Origin: Leptasterias polaris | Taxonomy: Eukaryota; Echinodermata; Asteroidea; Forcipulatida; Asteriidae | Assembly (NCBI GenBank): GCA_037783415.1 | Contig: JAZGTN010000169.1 | Coordinates: 1-64,000 of the forward strand | DNA: 64,000 nt | Reading direction: 5' to 3' | In this document: positions 23,716-36,935 of the stretch, piece by piece | How the letters are laid out: each line of letters begins with the position of its first letter | Numbering within the stretch: the stretch's first letter is position 1 | Notes under the pieces: model-generated | Database searches by the model: none | Seen by the model: only the letters and a program-made list of their open reading frames with translations | Told to the model about the DNA's origin: nothing | Position numbers and translations under genes: made by a program

Positions 23716-25845
23716 CTTCTTTGTTTTGCTTATTCTTCTCAGTTAGCTTTGTCCGCAAGCAAACGCATACTTCCGAATCTTTGATCAACTTGAAACTTCA
23801 TGTGAAGTTAGAACATAACTAGGAGAAGCCGAGTAAGTTGTGACGTCACGATTACGTCATCAGGTGTCAAGTTACAAGCCATTTTAGCTCGAAAAGTGCC
23901 CTCATGCCAATGCCTGTATGTCTCTGAATATTACAACTACAGTATTCATATTTGGGCATATGATAGATCAAGACACGGGCAACATTTGAAAAGTTAACGC
24001 CAAATTCACATGACCTTAACTTCCGGGTCGTTACCCTAGGTCGAAGTTCGCCTTCGTTTTTTTTCTTCAAAAAACACTTTCGAGCTTATCTACGGAATAA
24101 CTCAAGATTGAGATTGAATTGAACAATGAAACTCAACAGATAGTTGAACCTCACTATCACGACGACACAAACCTATTTACGTCATGATGACGTCATCGGG
24201 CATCGAATTATAATAAATCAAAGTTTAATATTTGTAAAAAGCATAACTCATGAACCATTTGTTTGTTTTTTATAATCTACACATCATCGGATAGCTCATT
24301 TAAAGTTCGACAAACGCTACACAGAACCCGTCCAACATTTGAACTTACTTCCGGTTAAAATCGGAAGTTGAAAATTTCTTATTATCCTATCTTATATATA
24401 TCTTTAAAACTACTGATCATTTCAGCATAATTTTTGTATCAGGGTGTAGAACGTTAGTCGTGCTCAAACTTCTGAACACAGACATGACAACATTTTGACC
24501 TTAATATATGGTCAAAACCGGACAATGAAGAGCAACTACCCACTCGTACCCACTCGTACCCCCCCCCCCCCCCCCCTCCACTTTGATTGACAAAACATTA
24601 TGTACACATAACGTTGAAACTGTTCAGTGTCGTCATTGTTGTTTCATGTGGCGGGAAGCTAGCCTTTAGTCAAGGCGCACCGCGGCACCCCCGGCCCGGA
24701 TATCACGCACGAAAAAAGACCAGCGCGAGCGGCACGTTTTTCTGCTACCGTATGTACAACGTAGTTCAAGATTATCAATGGCGTACTATTAAGATTATAG
24801 ATCTAAATACCGCTTATATTCAGCGTCTAATTGTTCCCCTATTCGCCCTTCTCATGGCTTAATGATCAATATGGAATTGAAGACGAAGTTTCACTGAGAT
24901 GACCACCTGCTTCAGTGATTCGTATGACTTGTAATTGTTTGAGAAAATGCAAGCAGAAAAGACCAACATTGGCGTTATGTTTTGTTCGCATAATACCGAG
25001 AAGCACGGACTTGAAACCGGCTCGCGAAGGGCGAGTTGGACCGGGACTTTACGGCATGCCTTTATCTCTGCATGCAGTGCAACACGGGAATTTAAACGGT
25101 AAGCTTCGTACGATGAACATCATTGCTTTTCAAAATTATTCTTTTATTTAATGCACAGTTTTGTTATAAAGTTTACCCTTAATCATCAAGTGGCCACTTT
25201 GGTGACGTTTTTAAACTATTAAGGAACGTAGTATGATTGTCGAACGAAGAGGTAAAATTGGGCAATTGGAAACGGGCATGATTTTTGGCTGTGTCACTTG
25301 TCAGATTGATGAATGTTTTCCGTCAACTCTTGTATTATGACATGAATATTTAAAAACCCTGCGATCAAGGTTTTTCTACGAAAGCCTATTAGCGCCACAA
25401 AGAAAAAACAAATCAAATACGGATTCGAATCCGTTATTATGGATTCGCAATCCGTTATTATGGATTCGCAATCCGTTATTACGGATTCGCAATCCGTTAT
25501 TACAGATTCGCAATCCGTTATTACGGATTCACTCGATGATCCCTCGAAGGCGCTATTTGCGTTGGACAGTAATGGTTTATTATATTGATTATATTTTTAA
25601 ACATCTTTCCAACCATATTCATTTCAATTCACTTCATAACAAACGCTTTTTATATGATAGAGGGATATAGGTCCGGCCTTTCAGTTTCTTAAACCACGTT
25701 TTTTTCCCGTAAAGACCCACAAAGTTATTACAATTTCAACAGTTAGAACTGTGTATTTGTAAACATGCACTTCAACTTAGTTAAATATTTTGCTGTACAT
25801 AGTAGTGGTTCATTAAGTGTACAATGGTTGCGGTGACTCGATTTG

Positions 25846-26813
25846 TACGAAAGCCCATTAGCGCCACAAAAAAACCATCAAATCCGTTATTACAGATTCG
25901 AATCCATTATTACGGCTTCGCAATCCGTTATTACGGCTTCGCAATCCGTTATTACGGATTCGCAATCCCTTATTACGGATTCGCAATCCCTTATTACGGA
26001 TTCGCAATCCCTTATTACGGATTCGCAATCCGTTATTACGGATTCGCAATCCGTTATTATGGATTCGCAATCCGTTATTACGGATTCGCAATACGGATTC
26101 GCAATCTGTTATTACGGATTCACTCGAGGATCCCTCGATGGCGTTTGCGTTGGACAGTAATGGTTTATTCTGCCTAACTTTTATTAAGCCCAAAGGACGA
26201 CGTGTTCATAATTTTATGTTTCATTATTTTTGTTTAAGTACATGAAGTAACTGCAAATCGAGTCACCGCAACCAGACTGACCGCAACCATTGTACACGAA
26301 CCACTACTACAGCAAAATATTGAACTAAGTTGAAGTGCATGTTTACAAATACACAGTTCTAACCGTTGAAATTTGACTTTGTGTCTTTACGAAAAAAACA
26401 CGTGGTTTAAGAAAGGCTGGACCTATCCCACTATCCTATAAAAAGCGTTTGTTATGAAGTGAATTGAAATGAATAGGATGGTTGGAAAGATGTTTAAAAG
26501 TAGAATATAATAAATATAATAAACCATTACTGTCCAACGCAAATAGCGCCATCGAGGGATCCTCGAGTGAATCCGTAATAACGGATTGCGAATCCGTAAT
26601 AACGGATTGCGAATCCGTAATAACGGATTGCGAATCCGTAATGACGGATTGCGAATCCGTAATGACGGATTGCGAATTCGTAATGACGGATTGCGAATCC
26701 GTAATGACAGATTGCGAATCCGTAATAACTGATTGCGAATCCGTAATAACGGATTCGAATTCGTAATAACGGATTAGATTTTTCTTTTTTTGTGGCGCTA
26801 ATAGGCTTTCGTA
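25846..26813. mobile_element. Inner copy of the same transposon, opposite orientation
   Basis: 968 bp, complete, with the same TACGAAAGCC ends, flanked by GATTTG duplicated at 25840-25845 and 26814-26819. It sits in the middle of the outer copy and is its reverse complement. The outer halves rejoin as 'gactcgatttgcagttac', which matches the inner copy's centre 'gtaactgcaaatcgagtc' in reverse. Confidence 0.75.
25900..26125. repeat. 21-bp hairpin repeat array in transposon arm
   Basis: About ten copies of GGATTCGCAATCCGTTATTAC with small variants (mirror arrays at 25420-25535, 26565-26780 and 27085-27270). Each copy holds a 7-bp inverted repeat. All open frames here (S-V-I-T-D type) are translation by-products. 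Confidence 0.85.
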
Positions 26814-28861
26814 GATTTGCAGTTACTTAAACAAAACTAATGAAACATAAAATTATGAACACGTCGTCCTTGGGCTTAATAAAAGTTAGGCAGAATAAAC
26901 CATCTGTCCAACGCAAATAGCGCCATCGAGGGATCCTAGAGTGAATCCATAATAACGTATTATGAATCTGTAATAACGGATTGCGAGTCGTCCTTTGGGC
27001 TTAATAAAAGTTAGGCAGAATAAACCATCTGTCCAACGCAAATAGCGCCATCGAGAGATCCTCGAGTGAATCCGTAATTAACGTATTATGAATCCGTAAT
27101 AACGGATTGCGAATCCGTATTGCGAATCCGTTATAACGGATTGCGAATCCGTAATAACGGATTGCTAATCCGTAATAACGGATTGCTAATCCGTAATAAC
27201 GGATTGCTAATCCGTAATAACGGATTGCTAATCCATAATAACGGATTCGAATCCGTAATAACGGATTTTAAAATTTTTGTTGTGGCGCTAATGGGCTTTC
27301 GTATTTTTCTAAGAATCTTTTGTTTATAAGTCAACTTTAAAAACAGTATGTGCACCTTCCACTAACAAATTACTCTAATAATATTATTGGTCCTGGATAG
27401 AGTGGAATATAAATTCAATAAATTATTAGTAGTATTATACAATGACAAAATATTTTTGTTAGGTCTTAAATTGTATTTATTTGAACAGTTTCCGCTTGAC
27501 TTAATTTTCCGTCAGTCTTACTTTGTTTATAATTGTTTTTTTCTTCTTCAGAATACAGCACATCCAGTACCCAAATGGTCTCTCCAAGTGAAAGATTTCC
27601 TACTCGTTGTTGTGTTGCATTCCTAATTTCCTCGCTGAGTATGCACCATATACAGGTAGAAATAGTACTCAACTAATTAGGTTATTAGTCAAAATTCACG
27701 AGAGGCTTAGACTTGCCGTCTTCATGACTTGCCTTTTCTTTCAATATCCTAAATTTAACAAACCGTTCTGTATAAAGATCATAGCTAAAAATCAAGCAAT
27801 CTATTTTAAAAAATGCAACCAATAGCTCATACTTGACTTATTTTTTAGACATCATCAGTGCATCCAGTGCCTGAAAGGTGTACAGTGAAAGTTTCACACC
27901 CGTTGTTGTAGTGTATGATGTCCCATAGAGGTAGATCTACCTCTATGGTGCATCAGTTAATAACTCATTATGTTATTAGAATAAATTCAAGAGGCTTAGA
28001 CTTGCCGTCCTCATGCTTTGTCTTTGCCTTGCATAATTATCATAAACAAAAGTCTTTTCTTTTAATATTCTAAATTTAACAAACCGTTCTGTATGACAAT
28101 CAATGTCTAAAAATCAAACAAGCTATTTTAAAACATGCAACCGTAGCTCATACTTGACTTGTTTTAATGACATCATCGTCAGTGCATATGTTTAGAACAA
28201 TCAATGATTCATGCACTGATACTTATTGAGTATCCAACTCACTGTTTTTTAAACCCTGTTAAAAACTTTTCAGAAATGTTACTTAATAATGTCAACATGA
28301 ATAGCATAAAATAGTGTTTTTTTTATTAATCAATAAAGATTCGAAAAACCATTGAAAAATAAATAAACTACATTGAATGGAATACATAATACTTAAAAGT
28401 TGTACTTGTGTGTCATTCAAAGGCTCGTTTCAAGATCTGTGGCCAAGATGAAGGGGAAGTGGGAAAAATGTTCCTCTGTATGACTATGAACTGACAATGG
28501 ACCCTTTGCCCTTTCAAAATAATCTAAATAATGTACTCTTTTGCTTATATTTTTTGTAAGTTCATCTTTGTTTTCCACTTGGCACATATTTAAATGCCTA
28601 TGTCTCGCTAAAAACTTTCTAACTTCATAATGATGTCATAGGTTTTCAAATTTGGCTAAACAAAAGGTTGTTATTTATAAAATTTATAAAATTTTTAGCA
28701 GCCCTTTATTTCTTTACTTTCTTTACTTTCTCTAATATTTCAAAAGCTATCAGGATTGTTTTCAGCGATTCAATGATACAGCTTACGCATTAAAACAGCA
28801 GTGAGCCCACCAGCGATACCCGAACACCTAGTGTTTGTTGTCACAAACACGTTAAGTCTAG

Positions 28862-31800
28862 TTTTTTCTTTGGTTTGCTTAATCTTCTGATAGTCGTTTG
28901 TCCGCAGAAAAAAACATACTTGCAAACCTTTGATCAACTTGAAACTTAATGTGACATTAGAACATAAAGAGCAGAAGACGTGTGAGCAATGACGTCATGA
29001 TGACGTCATCGGGTGTCAAATTACAAGCCATTTAAGGTCAAAAAAGTGCCCTCATGCCAATGCCTGTATGTTTCTGAATAGGAAAGCTATAATATTCATA
29101 TTTAAACATTATGATAGATCAAGACACGGGCAACATTTGAAAAGTTAACGCCAAATTCACATGACCTTTACTTCCGGTCGTAACGGAAGGTCAAAGTTTG
29201 CCTTTCTGCAATTCTTAACCAAAAAACATTTCCTGCCCAAATTATTCACTTCTGTTTATCCGATCAACCTCAAATTTACACCATGTTAGAACCTTGATGA
29301 AACCTCCATCAAGTTGTTGTGACGTCATGATTACGTCATCAGGTGTTGAAATACAGTAAATCAAAATTTTATATTTCAAAAAATCATAACTTAATCATTA
29401 CTGAATGGATTGCTTCAATCAATACATCATCGGACAGGTCTTTTAAAACTCAACAAATGCTACACAAAGAGTTATCCCGGTTGTTCTTGACTTCCCGCTG
29501 AAAATGTAAGTTGAACATTACGTTAGTATTAGCCCGCAGGTCTGGTCATTCTGCTCCATTGACCACGCGTAATCTTGCATGTACATGTAAACAGTACACA
29601 CACTGCGCCATTGATCTTGGGTGCAAAGTCCACGAAGACTGCATTGCTGTGTCGTGATACGTTATCCATGGTGGCTGTGTCGTGATACGTTATCGATGGT
29701 GGCGCTATACCAAGTTAATGGTCCTTTGTTACTGCACTCGTCGATAAATGCAACCATCCTTCGGAAATCTACGATGTTCGACGGTGGTGCAATGAATAGC
29801 TCATTGCATAACCTTCGTGTTAGCCATTTGTTGGCTTGGTGGTGAATATCAACTGAACGAGTGTATTTTGCTGAACTGTTTTGGTGATTCACTGATTTGA
29901 ATAACTTTTGATAACTGAGAAAATGCAATCGGAAAAAGGTCAACATAACTTTGACTCTGATCAACAACGGTTTTTATGCGAATCTAACTATTAGATCCTG
30001 TTGAATACTTCAAAGAATTACAATGTGACTAGCAAAATAAATTCAACATAAATTGCACATCGTGTAAACAGTAGGTTCTTATGCCCTTTTCATAATCATG
30101 ACAAATGATGTTGCTTCACACATAAGGTAGCAAGCATGCGTAGTTTGATAACATTAATTTTTGAATTGTTAGTCTTTTAATTTATCAGTTAAGCATGTTA
30201 AGTTTGTGACTATTTACATGAAAATTGTTATACATGTGTATCTAAACTACTTTATGGAGACTCATACAGCAACGATATCACTTTCCCCCGTGTACACTAA
30301 AAGTATAAAAGTAATAGGTTTGCAAACGACTTTTTTTTGAAAATTAAAAAAATTTCAATATAAATCTGCTTACGCATTTTAGTAACATAACAGTGCCCCA
30401 TACCCGAACAAAGGGTACTGAATACTTATTGTTTTATACACTGGAACAAATCAAGTTTTTCATAGATCTATTAGAGAAATTGGCCTTTAATCTTAATCCA
30501 TTGCCTAACGCAGAATGACATACCCCCTCGCGACTGGCAACGGTGGGTAGCTAGCCAGTCAAGGCACTTGTTACAGACCAACGTGGCACAACGATAGTTG
30601 TTTACTATCAGTGCCATGTGGGGTAACGAGAGTTTCCATTCATGTTTTACTTACAACGCAAGTGCAATCTTATCAATGGCGTACTTACTACTACGTACTA
30701 GCATTAACATGATTTCCGCTAAGATTCGACGTCTAATTGTTCCCCTACTTGCCCTTCTCATGGCTTTATTATCAATATGGAATTGAAGACGAAGTTTCAC
30801 TGAGATGACCACCTGCTTCAGTGATTCGTATGATATTTAATTATGTGGGAAAATGCAAGCAGGAAAAGACGAACAATGGTAATATGTTTTGATCATACAC
30901 CGAGAAGGAAGGATGTGTCATCGGATCGTAATGGGTGTTTCAGACCCTCGTCACGGCATGTGTTTACCTTGCTACACGGGACTAACTTCGGTAAGTTTTC
31001 CGTGTGAACATCATTGCTTTTCAAAATGATTCTTTTATTTGATGCACAATTACGTTATAAAGTTTATCCTGTATCATCAAGTGGTGACCGTTGGTGAAAT
31101 GTTTTTAAAACTAAGGAACGTTTAATATGAACGTCGAAGAGATAGAGTTGGGCAATGGGGGATTGGTATGAATGTTGGCTATGTCACTATAGTCAGAAAA
31201 TGGTCAGACTGATGAATGTTTTCCGTCAACTTTGTATAGCGACATACTTATTTGAAAACCCTTAGATAAAGTTTCCCCTAATAAGGTTTCGTTTATAAGT
31301 TGTTCACATCAAAAACAGGATGTGCACCTTCCACTCATTTTTTTTTGCGTAATTTCCTTACTCTGATATGTTGTATTGTTATGAGCCCTCGAACAGGTTG
31401 GTCCTGGAGAGAGCGCAATATAAATTCAATAAATTATTATTATTATTATAAAATCATGAAATGTTGTAAGTCTTGAATTTTATTTATTTGAGCAGTTTCA
31501 GCTTGACTTAATTTGCTTTGAGTCATACTTTGTTTATTGTTTTTTCTTCTTCAGAATATACAACACATCAGTACCCGAATGTTCTCCAGTGAAAAAAATC
31601 ATACTCGTTGCTGTGTTGAATTCCCTAATTTCTTGCTGAATGTATGATGATGCACCATACAGGTAGAAATAGTTATTAACTCGTTAAAACTATTTTATTA
31701 GTTAAAATTCACGAGAGGCTTAAATTTGCCGTCTTTATGACTTGCCTTTATCTTGCATAATTATTAAAAACATGTGTTTTTTATTTCAATATTATAAATT

Positions 31801-33909
31801 TAACAAACCGTTCTGTATGAAGACTAATGTCTAAAAATCAAGCAAGCTATTTTTTAAAATGCAACCAATAGCTCATTGTATGCTCGACTTGTTTTAACAA
31901 TCAAAGTATCATGCACCGATACATAATGAGAAGCCAAATCACAGTATTTGAAAACCTGTTAAAACTTCTAAGAATTGTAATTTAATAATGTCAACATGAT
32001 TTGCATAGTCGGATTTATTATAAAGAATCAATATCCATAACGTTGAAACTGATGCAAGCTGCAGTTCAGTGTCGTCATTGTTGTTTCATGTGGCGGGAAG
32101 CTAGCCTTTAGTCAAGGCGCACCGCGGCACCCCCGGCCCGGATATCACGCACGAAAAAAGACCAGCGCGAGCGGCCTAGCGCCTTTACCGTATGTACAAC
32201 GTAGTTCAAGATTATCAATGGCGTACTATTAAGATTATAGATCTAAATACCGCTTATATTCAGCGTCTAATTGTTCCCCTATTCGCCCTTCTCATGGCTT
32301 AATGATCAATATGGAATTGAAGACGAAGTTTCACTGAGATGACCACCTGCTTCAGTGATTCGTATGACTTGTAATTGTTTGAGAAAATGCAAGCAGAAAA
32401 AGACGAACATTGGTTATGTGTTTATCAAACACCGAGAAGCAGAGACTTGACATCAGCTCATGAATGGGTGTTTCGGACGGCGTCCACGGCAGTGTTTATC
32501 GATGCTATATCGGTGCCACACGGTGATAAAACGGTAAGCTTTGTGTGAAAATCATTGCTTTTCAAAATGAGTATTTATTTACTGCACAGTTATGTTATAA
32601 AGTTTATCTTTTATCATCAAGTGGTGGCGTTGGTGATGTTTTTAAAACTAAAGAACGTTTAGTGTGATCGTCGAGGAGTTGGGCAATGGGGGATTGGTAT
32701 GATTGTTGGCTGTGTCACTAAAGTCAGAAAGTGGTCCGACTGAAGAATGTTTGTCGGCAACATTGATGACGTTTGTGTTAAGTAAAGTAGGTTTTGTTTA
32801 TAAGTTGTTCACTTCCAAAACAATATGTGCACCTTCCACTAACCTTTTCTTGTGCAATTTCCTAAGTTTGAATGTTGTTACTGTTTTGACCCCCCCCCCC
32901 CTTTGAACAGGTTGGTCATTGAGAGAGCGCATTATAAATTAAATAAATTAGTAGTATTATTATATAAATATGAAACGTTTTAAGTCTTGATTTTTGTTTA
33001 TTTTAACAGTTTCAGCTTGACTTAATTTTCCTAGAGTCATACTTTGTTTATTTTGTAATATTGTTTTTTTCTTCTTCAGAATACAGCACATCCACCGGCA
33101 TGGTCTTGGATCCAGTGACAGATTTTCCACGTGTTGTTGTGTTGCATTCCTCATTTCCTGTATGATGCACCATACAGGTAGAAATAGAACTTATAAATCA
33201 TTATGTTATAAGTCAAAATTCAAGAGAGGCTTAGATTTGCCGTCTTCATGATTTGCCTTCGTTTTGCATTATGATTTACAACAAGTGCCCTTTCAATAGT
33301 CTAAAAATTAACAAACTGTTCTGTAGGAAAATCAATATCCAAAAATCAAGCAAATTAAGCTTTTTAAATAATACAACTGCCAGCTCAGAACTTGCTTGAC
33401 TTATTTTAGCGACATCATCATCAGTGTTTTTGTATTGAACAATCAATGTTTCCTGAACCGCGTATCCACCTCATTGGATTTGAAACCCTGTTAAAAACTT
33501 TTCTGAATTGTAACCTAATAATGTCAACATGTATAGTGTGGTTTTTTATCAATACAAAATCGATAACCATCGAAAAATAAATAAACTTACTTTCTAAGTT
33601 AATCTTTGTTTTCCACTAGGCACATATTTAAATGCCTATGTCTCGCTAAAAACTTTTTAACTTCATAATGATGTCATAGGTTTTCAAATTTGGCTAAACA
33701 AAAGGTTGTTATTTATAAAATTTCTAAACATTTTAGCAGCCCTTTATTTCTTGTGTAACCTATTTATACTTTACTTTCTCTAATATTTCAAAAGCTATCA
33801 GGATTGTTTTCAGCGATTCAATGATATAGCTTACGCATTAAAACAGCAGTGAGCCCACCAGCGATACCCGAACACCTAGTGTTTGTTGTCACAAACACGT
33901 TAAGTCTAG
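28862..33909 (+). mobile_element. Array unit U8 (A/B/C chimera)
   Basis: Starts within the poly-T, lacking the 5' palindrome. 28876-32035 duplicates U1 11274-14437 nearly exactly, including the same A/B fusion point ('cccgaacaaagggtactg' at about 30402). At about 32036 it joins type C sequence ('taacgttgaaactgatgc'). Ends CTAG 33906-33909. A poly-C tract is at 32890-32901. Confidence 0.7.
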
Positions 33910-34356
33910 TGGATTTTTGAGTTTGTTCGCCCACCTCAAAAATACACGCATCGTTGTCCACAGACTTTGACATCCTTCCCAAACTCACACGGTCATGAAA
34001 CTTGGCAACAATATTACACCTGATGATTAGATAAAACAGAAATTTCGACAACATAATGACGTCACCCAATGAATTATTGGGTAATTAAATGTAAATAATT
34101 TAATCAAATTTTGAGTCTTTGGTTTAACAACCATGCAGAACTCGCAAACTAAGAAAGATAAATTCGTTGTTTTTTCTTGAAAACAAAGGGTACTGAATAC
34201 TTATTGTTTTATACACTGGAACAAATCAAGTTTTTCATAGATGTATTAGAGAAATTGGCCTTTAATCTTAATCCATTGCCTAACGCAGAATGACATACCA
34301 CCTCACGACTGGCAACGGTGGGTAGCTAGCCAATCAAGGCACTTGTTACAGACCAA
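33910..34356 (+). mobile_element. Array unit U9 (type B, 3'-truncated)
   Basis: Type B start TGGATTTTTGAG running to 'ttacagaccaa', where it breaks into unrelated sequence at 34357. Comparison with U5 near 19595 shows the rest of the unit is missing. Confidence 0.7.
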
Positions 34357-35700
34357 ATGGTTTTTGTCTGTTTTTAAACTAAGACCTATACCTTGATAAG
34401 CAAATGGTTCGTGCTACATTTGACAGTAGATTCTAGTTGATGGTATACCAGATACCATGTGTACTTATTTGTAGCTGCGTATCTTACATTCATTTGTAAG
34501 ATATAGACCTTTAAAAATGTCCAAAACACGACTGTAAATTTGAAGGGGTGGGGCTTAAATTTTAGGGGTTCACATCTCTGAAATGTTAAGGAGTAGGATT
34601 CAAAAATTGTGTGTGTTCAGGGCATCCATTTGAGGTTTTTGAGTGGTTTTTTTAAAACAAAACTTGAGACGGTTAGTGTCGAACTTTTCGGTGATTTGGC
34701 ACGGAATGACCATTTTTTAGACATCTAATTTGAGAGCAGGAGATGTCGAGCTTTATGCAAATAGTTGTTTGCTAATAAATGAAATTGAAAACCATCCCAA
34801 CCAGCTGTTTGAACTATTCAATTTGATTGTCTAAATGCTAATAATTTGTGTATGCAAAGTAAATACATTGTTTACGGGGTGATGGCCAATATATGATTCC
34901 CTATTATATTTACGTTGAAATTAAACTAAAATACATTTTCTCAACTTGATGGTAAAAACAAAGTTTCTACCTTTTGATAAAACAAAGCAGGTCATGGTTG
35001 CCATAAACACAATTTTAGAATCCTCATGTGCGTACATGCTAGTTAGTGTGTACGTAAACAAAACATGCGGGATTGGTTTGTTCATGAAGCGGCAGTACGC
35101 CTCCATAGTGTACACACTTTGCATGCAGGATGTCCAGGCTCTGCGTGGCTGTTTTGTAAACAAGTGATTTAACTAAACTGCATACACAGCAATTACCTTA
35201 AACTAGGCATGTCCAGTTTTAAATATTTTATATATATATATATATATTATTTTGCATCAATGAGCTAAGAAACAATTTGTTTTCTCTTTCACAAAAAAAG
35301 TAGACTGGATAAAACAGTATTAGGCCTACTGGAACTTGGGAAAATTTTGTAAATTTGTCGGTTATGTCCTTCATTGTCAATTAACCACTTGGTTTTGGGG
35401 GCATTTTTTACAGGTGGACCCATATTCTGACCCTTGCCAAAAACCCATTGAAAATGTGATTGGTATATCCTGATATCAAGTCACACATATGCACCTAGTA
35501 TATAACCAAATGTAATACAAAAGCAATCAGAAATTTCACTCTTTAGGCACAAGGGGTTTATAAGAAAAGGATGAAAAGACATTCCGCAGGATAAAATGTC
35601 TGTTTTAAAAGACCTATACCTTGATAAACAATCGGTCTTTGCTACATTTGACAGTAGATTCTAGTTATATTCATGTCATTATGTATTATACAATAAACCA
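34357..35700. other. Non-array insertion, left part, with direct repeats
   Basis: A block 'gacctataccttgataarca...gctacatttgacagtagatt' occurs at 34366-34438 and again at 35597-35666 in the same orientation, 1.23 kb apart. These could be terminal direct repeats of a small element. Also holds (TA)n at about 35230-35248. No coding frame recognised. Confidence 0.4.
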
Positions 35701-36095
35701 TTGCAAGCAGTTCTGCAACAAGGTATGGATTTTTACCATGTGCAAGTCCTCGCACAACTTAATGGAATAAGCTACAGAAAAGCGAGTGGCCCCGATAATA
35801 TTTCGGCTAGATTTATACGACAGTTTTCATATGAGCTATCTAAACCCTTGACTCATATAAGCACAGCTCATCGTCCCAGCACAATGGAAGAGAGCAATTG
35901 TCGTCCCTGTGCCCAAAACTTCACCCGCCATCATAGACAATTTGCGACCAATTGCCCTCACAGATCACTTTGCCAAAGTGACTGAACATTTCATTGCTCA
36001 GCAAACAATGACGTCGATTAAATCCAACCTTGACCCCGCCCAGTTCGGAAACATCAAGAACGTTTCCACCACGCACTTGCACCAATGTTCCCAAC
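35701..36095 (+). pseudogene. LINE-type reverse transcriptase fragment, frameshifted
   Basis: The first frame carries N-G-I-S-Y-R-K-A-S-G-P-D and then F-I-R-Q-F-S-Y-E-L-S-K-P-L-T. After a shift at about 35860-35880 a second frame continues with VPAQWKRAIVVPVPK, then NLRPIALTDHFAKV, and later A-Q-F-G-N and S-T-T-H. These are the early RT motifs of non-LTR retrotransposons, probably of a CR1/L2/Jockey-like clade. The loop between the two parts is shortened and the catalytic FADD region is absent, so it is dead. It lies in the interruption of the Helentron-like array. Confidence 0.8.
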
Positions 36096-36599
36096 CATCG
36101 CGTGCGAAGCCTGAATCTTTTAACAACAAAAATCATAATGACTTTGGTCTTGTTGTATTCATTGTCACAGTTGGTTGCTTTTTTTTCTTGCGTTTTCTCC
36201 AAGCATGACAAAGCAAAACGTTTGTCTAAATTTTCAAGTTACAACTCTATAGAGTTCTCAATGGTGTAAACAACTACGCACCATTGGACTATTCTTGACT
36301 GACCTTGCACTTTGAAAAGAGACGCAGGGTGATCGCAAATCAGCTCTCGTTTCAGTGATCGAATGTCAAAGGGAACTTTTATAACCAGTGTTCCGCGACC
36401 AGAACGTGGGTGTAAAGAACTCAGAGTAGGGATTGACAGACCATCCATGACCAAACTAAACAGGCCTTTGAAAAGACCATCCAATGTTATAGAAACTGAA
36501 CCATTTGGGGTTTTATAGAGGGAAGATTTAAGTGCATGTTATGACTAAGATCAGGGGCGGAGCCAGGGTAATGTGACGAGATTGGGTGGACCGAGACAA

Positions 36600-36800
36600 G
36601 TCTAATGTGCCATTCTTCGAGAAGCACAAGGTTAAGAGAAACGGGTATTCTTGACACAAAAGTCTATACCAAACCCACTGAAACCTATAACCAATACCTA
36701 CACAAGACATCATCACAACCCCCGCATGCATTCAAAACATTCATCTATGGAGAAACACTCCGATATGTTCGAAACACAAACAATAAAGATCGATGATTTC
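36600..36800 (+). pseudogene. Penelope-like reverse transcriptase fragment
   Basis: The frame 36605-36796 contains T-K-V-Y-T-K-P-T-E-T, then YLHKTSSQPPHAFK, then G-E-T-L-R-Y-V-R. This matches the conserved C-terminal RT block of Penelope-like elements (KPT...YLH..S.HP...F...GEALRYIR). An upstream F-F-E-K-H lies in another frame, so the copy is frameshifted and truncated. It is a different fragment from the PLE endonuclease at 3-422; whether it is the same family cannot be told. Confidence 0.7.
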
Positions 36801-36869
36801 TTGATCAAATCAAAACATTTCCATGCATGTGGGCCTAATACCACACACAATAACCAATGGAAATAAAAT

Positions 36870-36935
36870 AACAGTGGGGGAGGAGGAATCCCATCTGTAA
36901 CAGTCTTCCCCCCTTGGAGGAAAGTTTTTTTGGTT
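36870..36935 (-). mobile_element. Gypsy polypurine tract and LTR start remnant
   Basis: On the minus strand, just past the RNase H stop and an AT-rich leader, a purine run (AAGGGGGGGAAGA) precedes TGTTACAGATGGG. That has the form of a polypurine tract followed by the TG start of a 3' LTR. The LTR is cut off by the PLE fragment. Confidence 0.45.

Larger units (their letters stand above)
25377..27303. mobile_element. Outer copy of a 0.95-kb inverted-repeat DNA transposon (interrupted)
   Basis: Ends TACGAAAGCC...GCGCCACAA and its mirror TTGTGGCGC...GGCTTTCGTA. Flanked by TTTTTC duplicated at 25371-25376 and 27304-27309. Removing the inner element leaves 25377-25845 plus 26820-27303, about 953 bp. 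Arms carry 21-bp repeats built from the hairpin AATCCGT-TATT-ACGGATT. No transposase. 6-bp duplications with TAY...RTA ends fit what I recall of the IS3EU superfamily; that assignment is tentative. Confidence 0.7.
23338..28861 (+). mobile_element. Array unit U7 (type C) with nested transposon
   Basis: Begins with a seven-fold reiterated 5' end (23338-23715). The body is a diverged A-like sequence (type C), and CTAG closes at 28858-28861 after hairpin GTGTTTGT/ACAAACAC. The nested element at 25377-27303 accounts for 1.93 kb. A poly-C tract lies at 24559-24576. Confidence 0.7.

Noticed and set aside
23448..23822. 124-codon frame with repeated LGVRSTDRT
   Set aside because: Translation of the seven-fold 5'-terminus repeat; low complexity.
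25824..26766. Frames with SVITD / YYGFAIR / NNGLRIR repeats as a repeat protein
   Set aside because: Product of a 21-bp repeat read in different frames on both strands inside an inverted-repeat transposon.
25420..27270. CRISPR-like array
   Set aside because: The 21-bp units are contiguous with no unique spacers, and the sequence is animal DNA.
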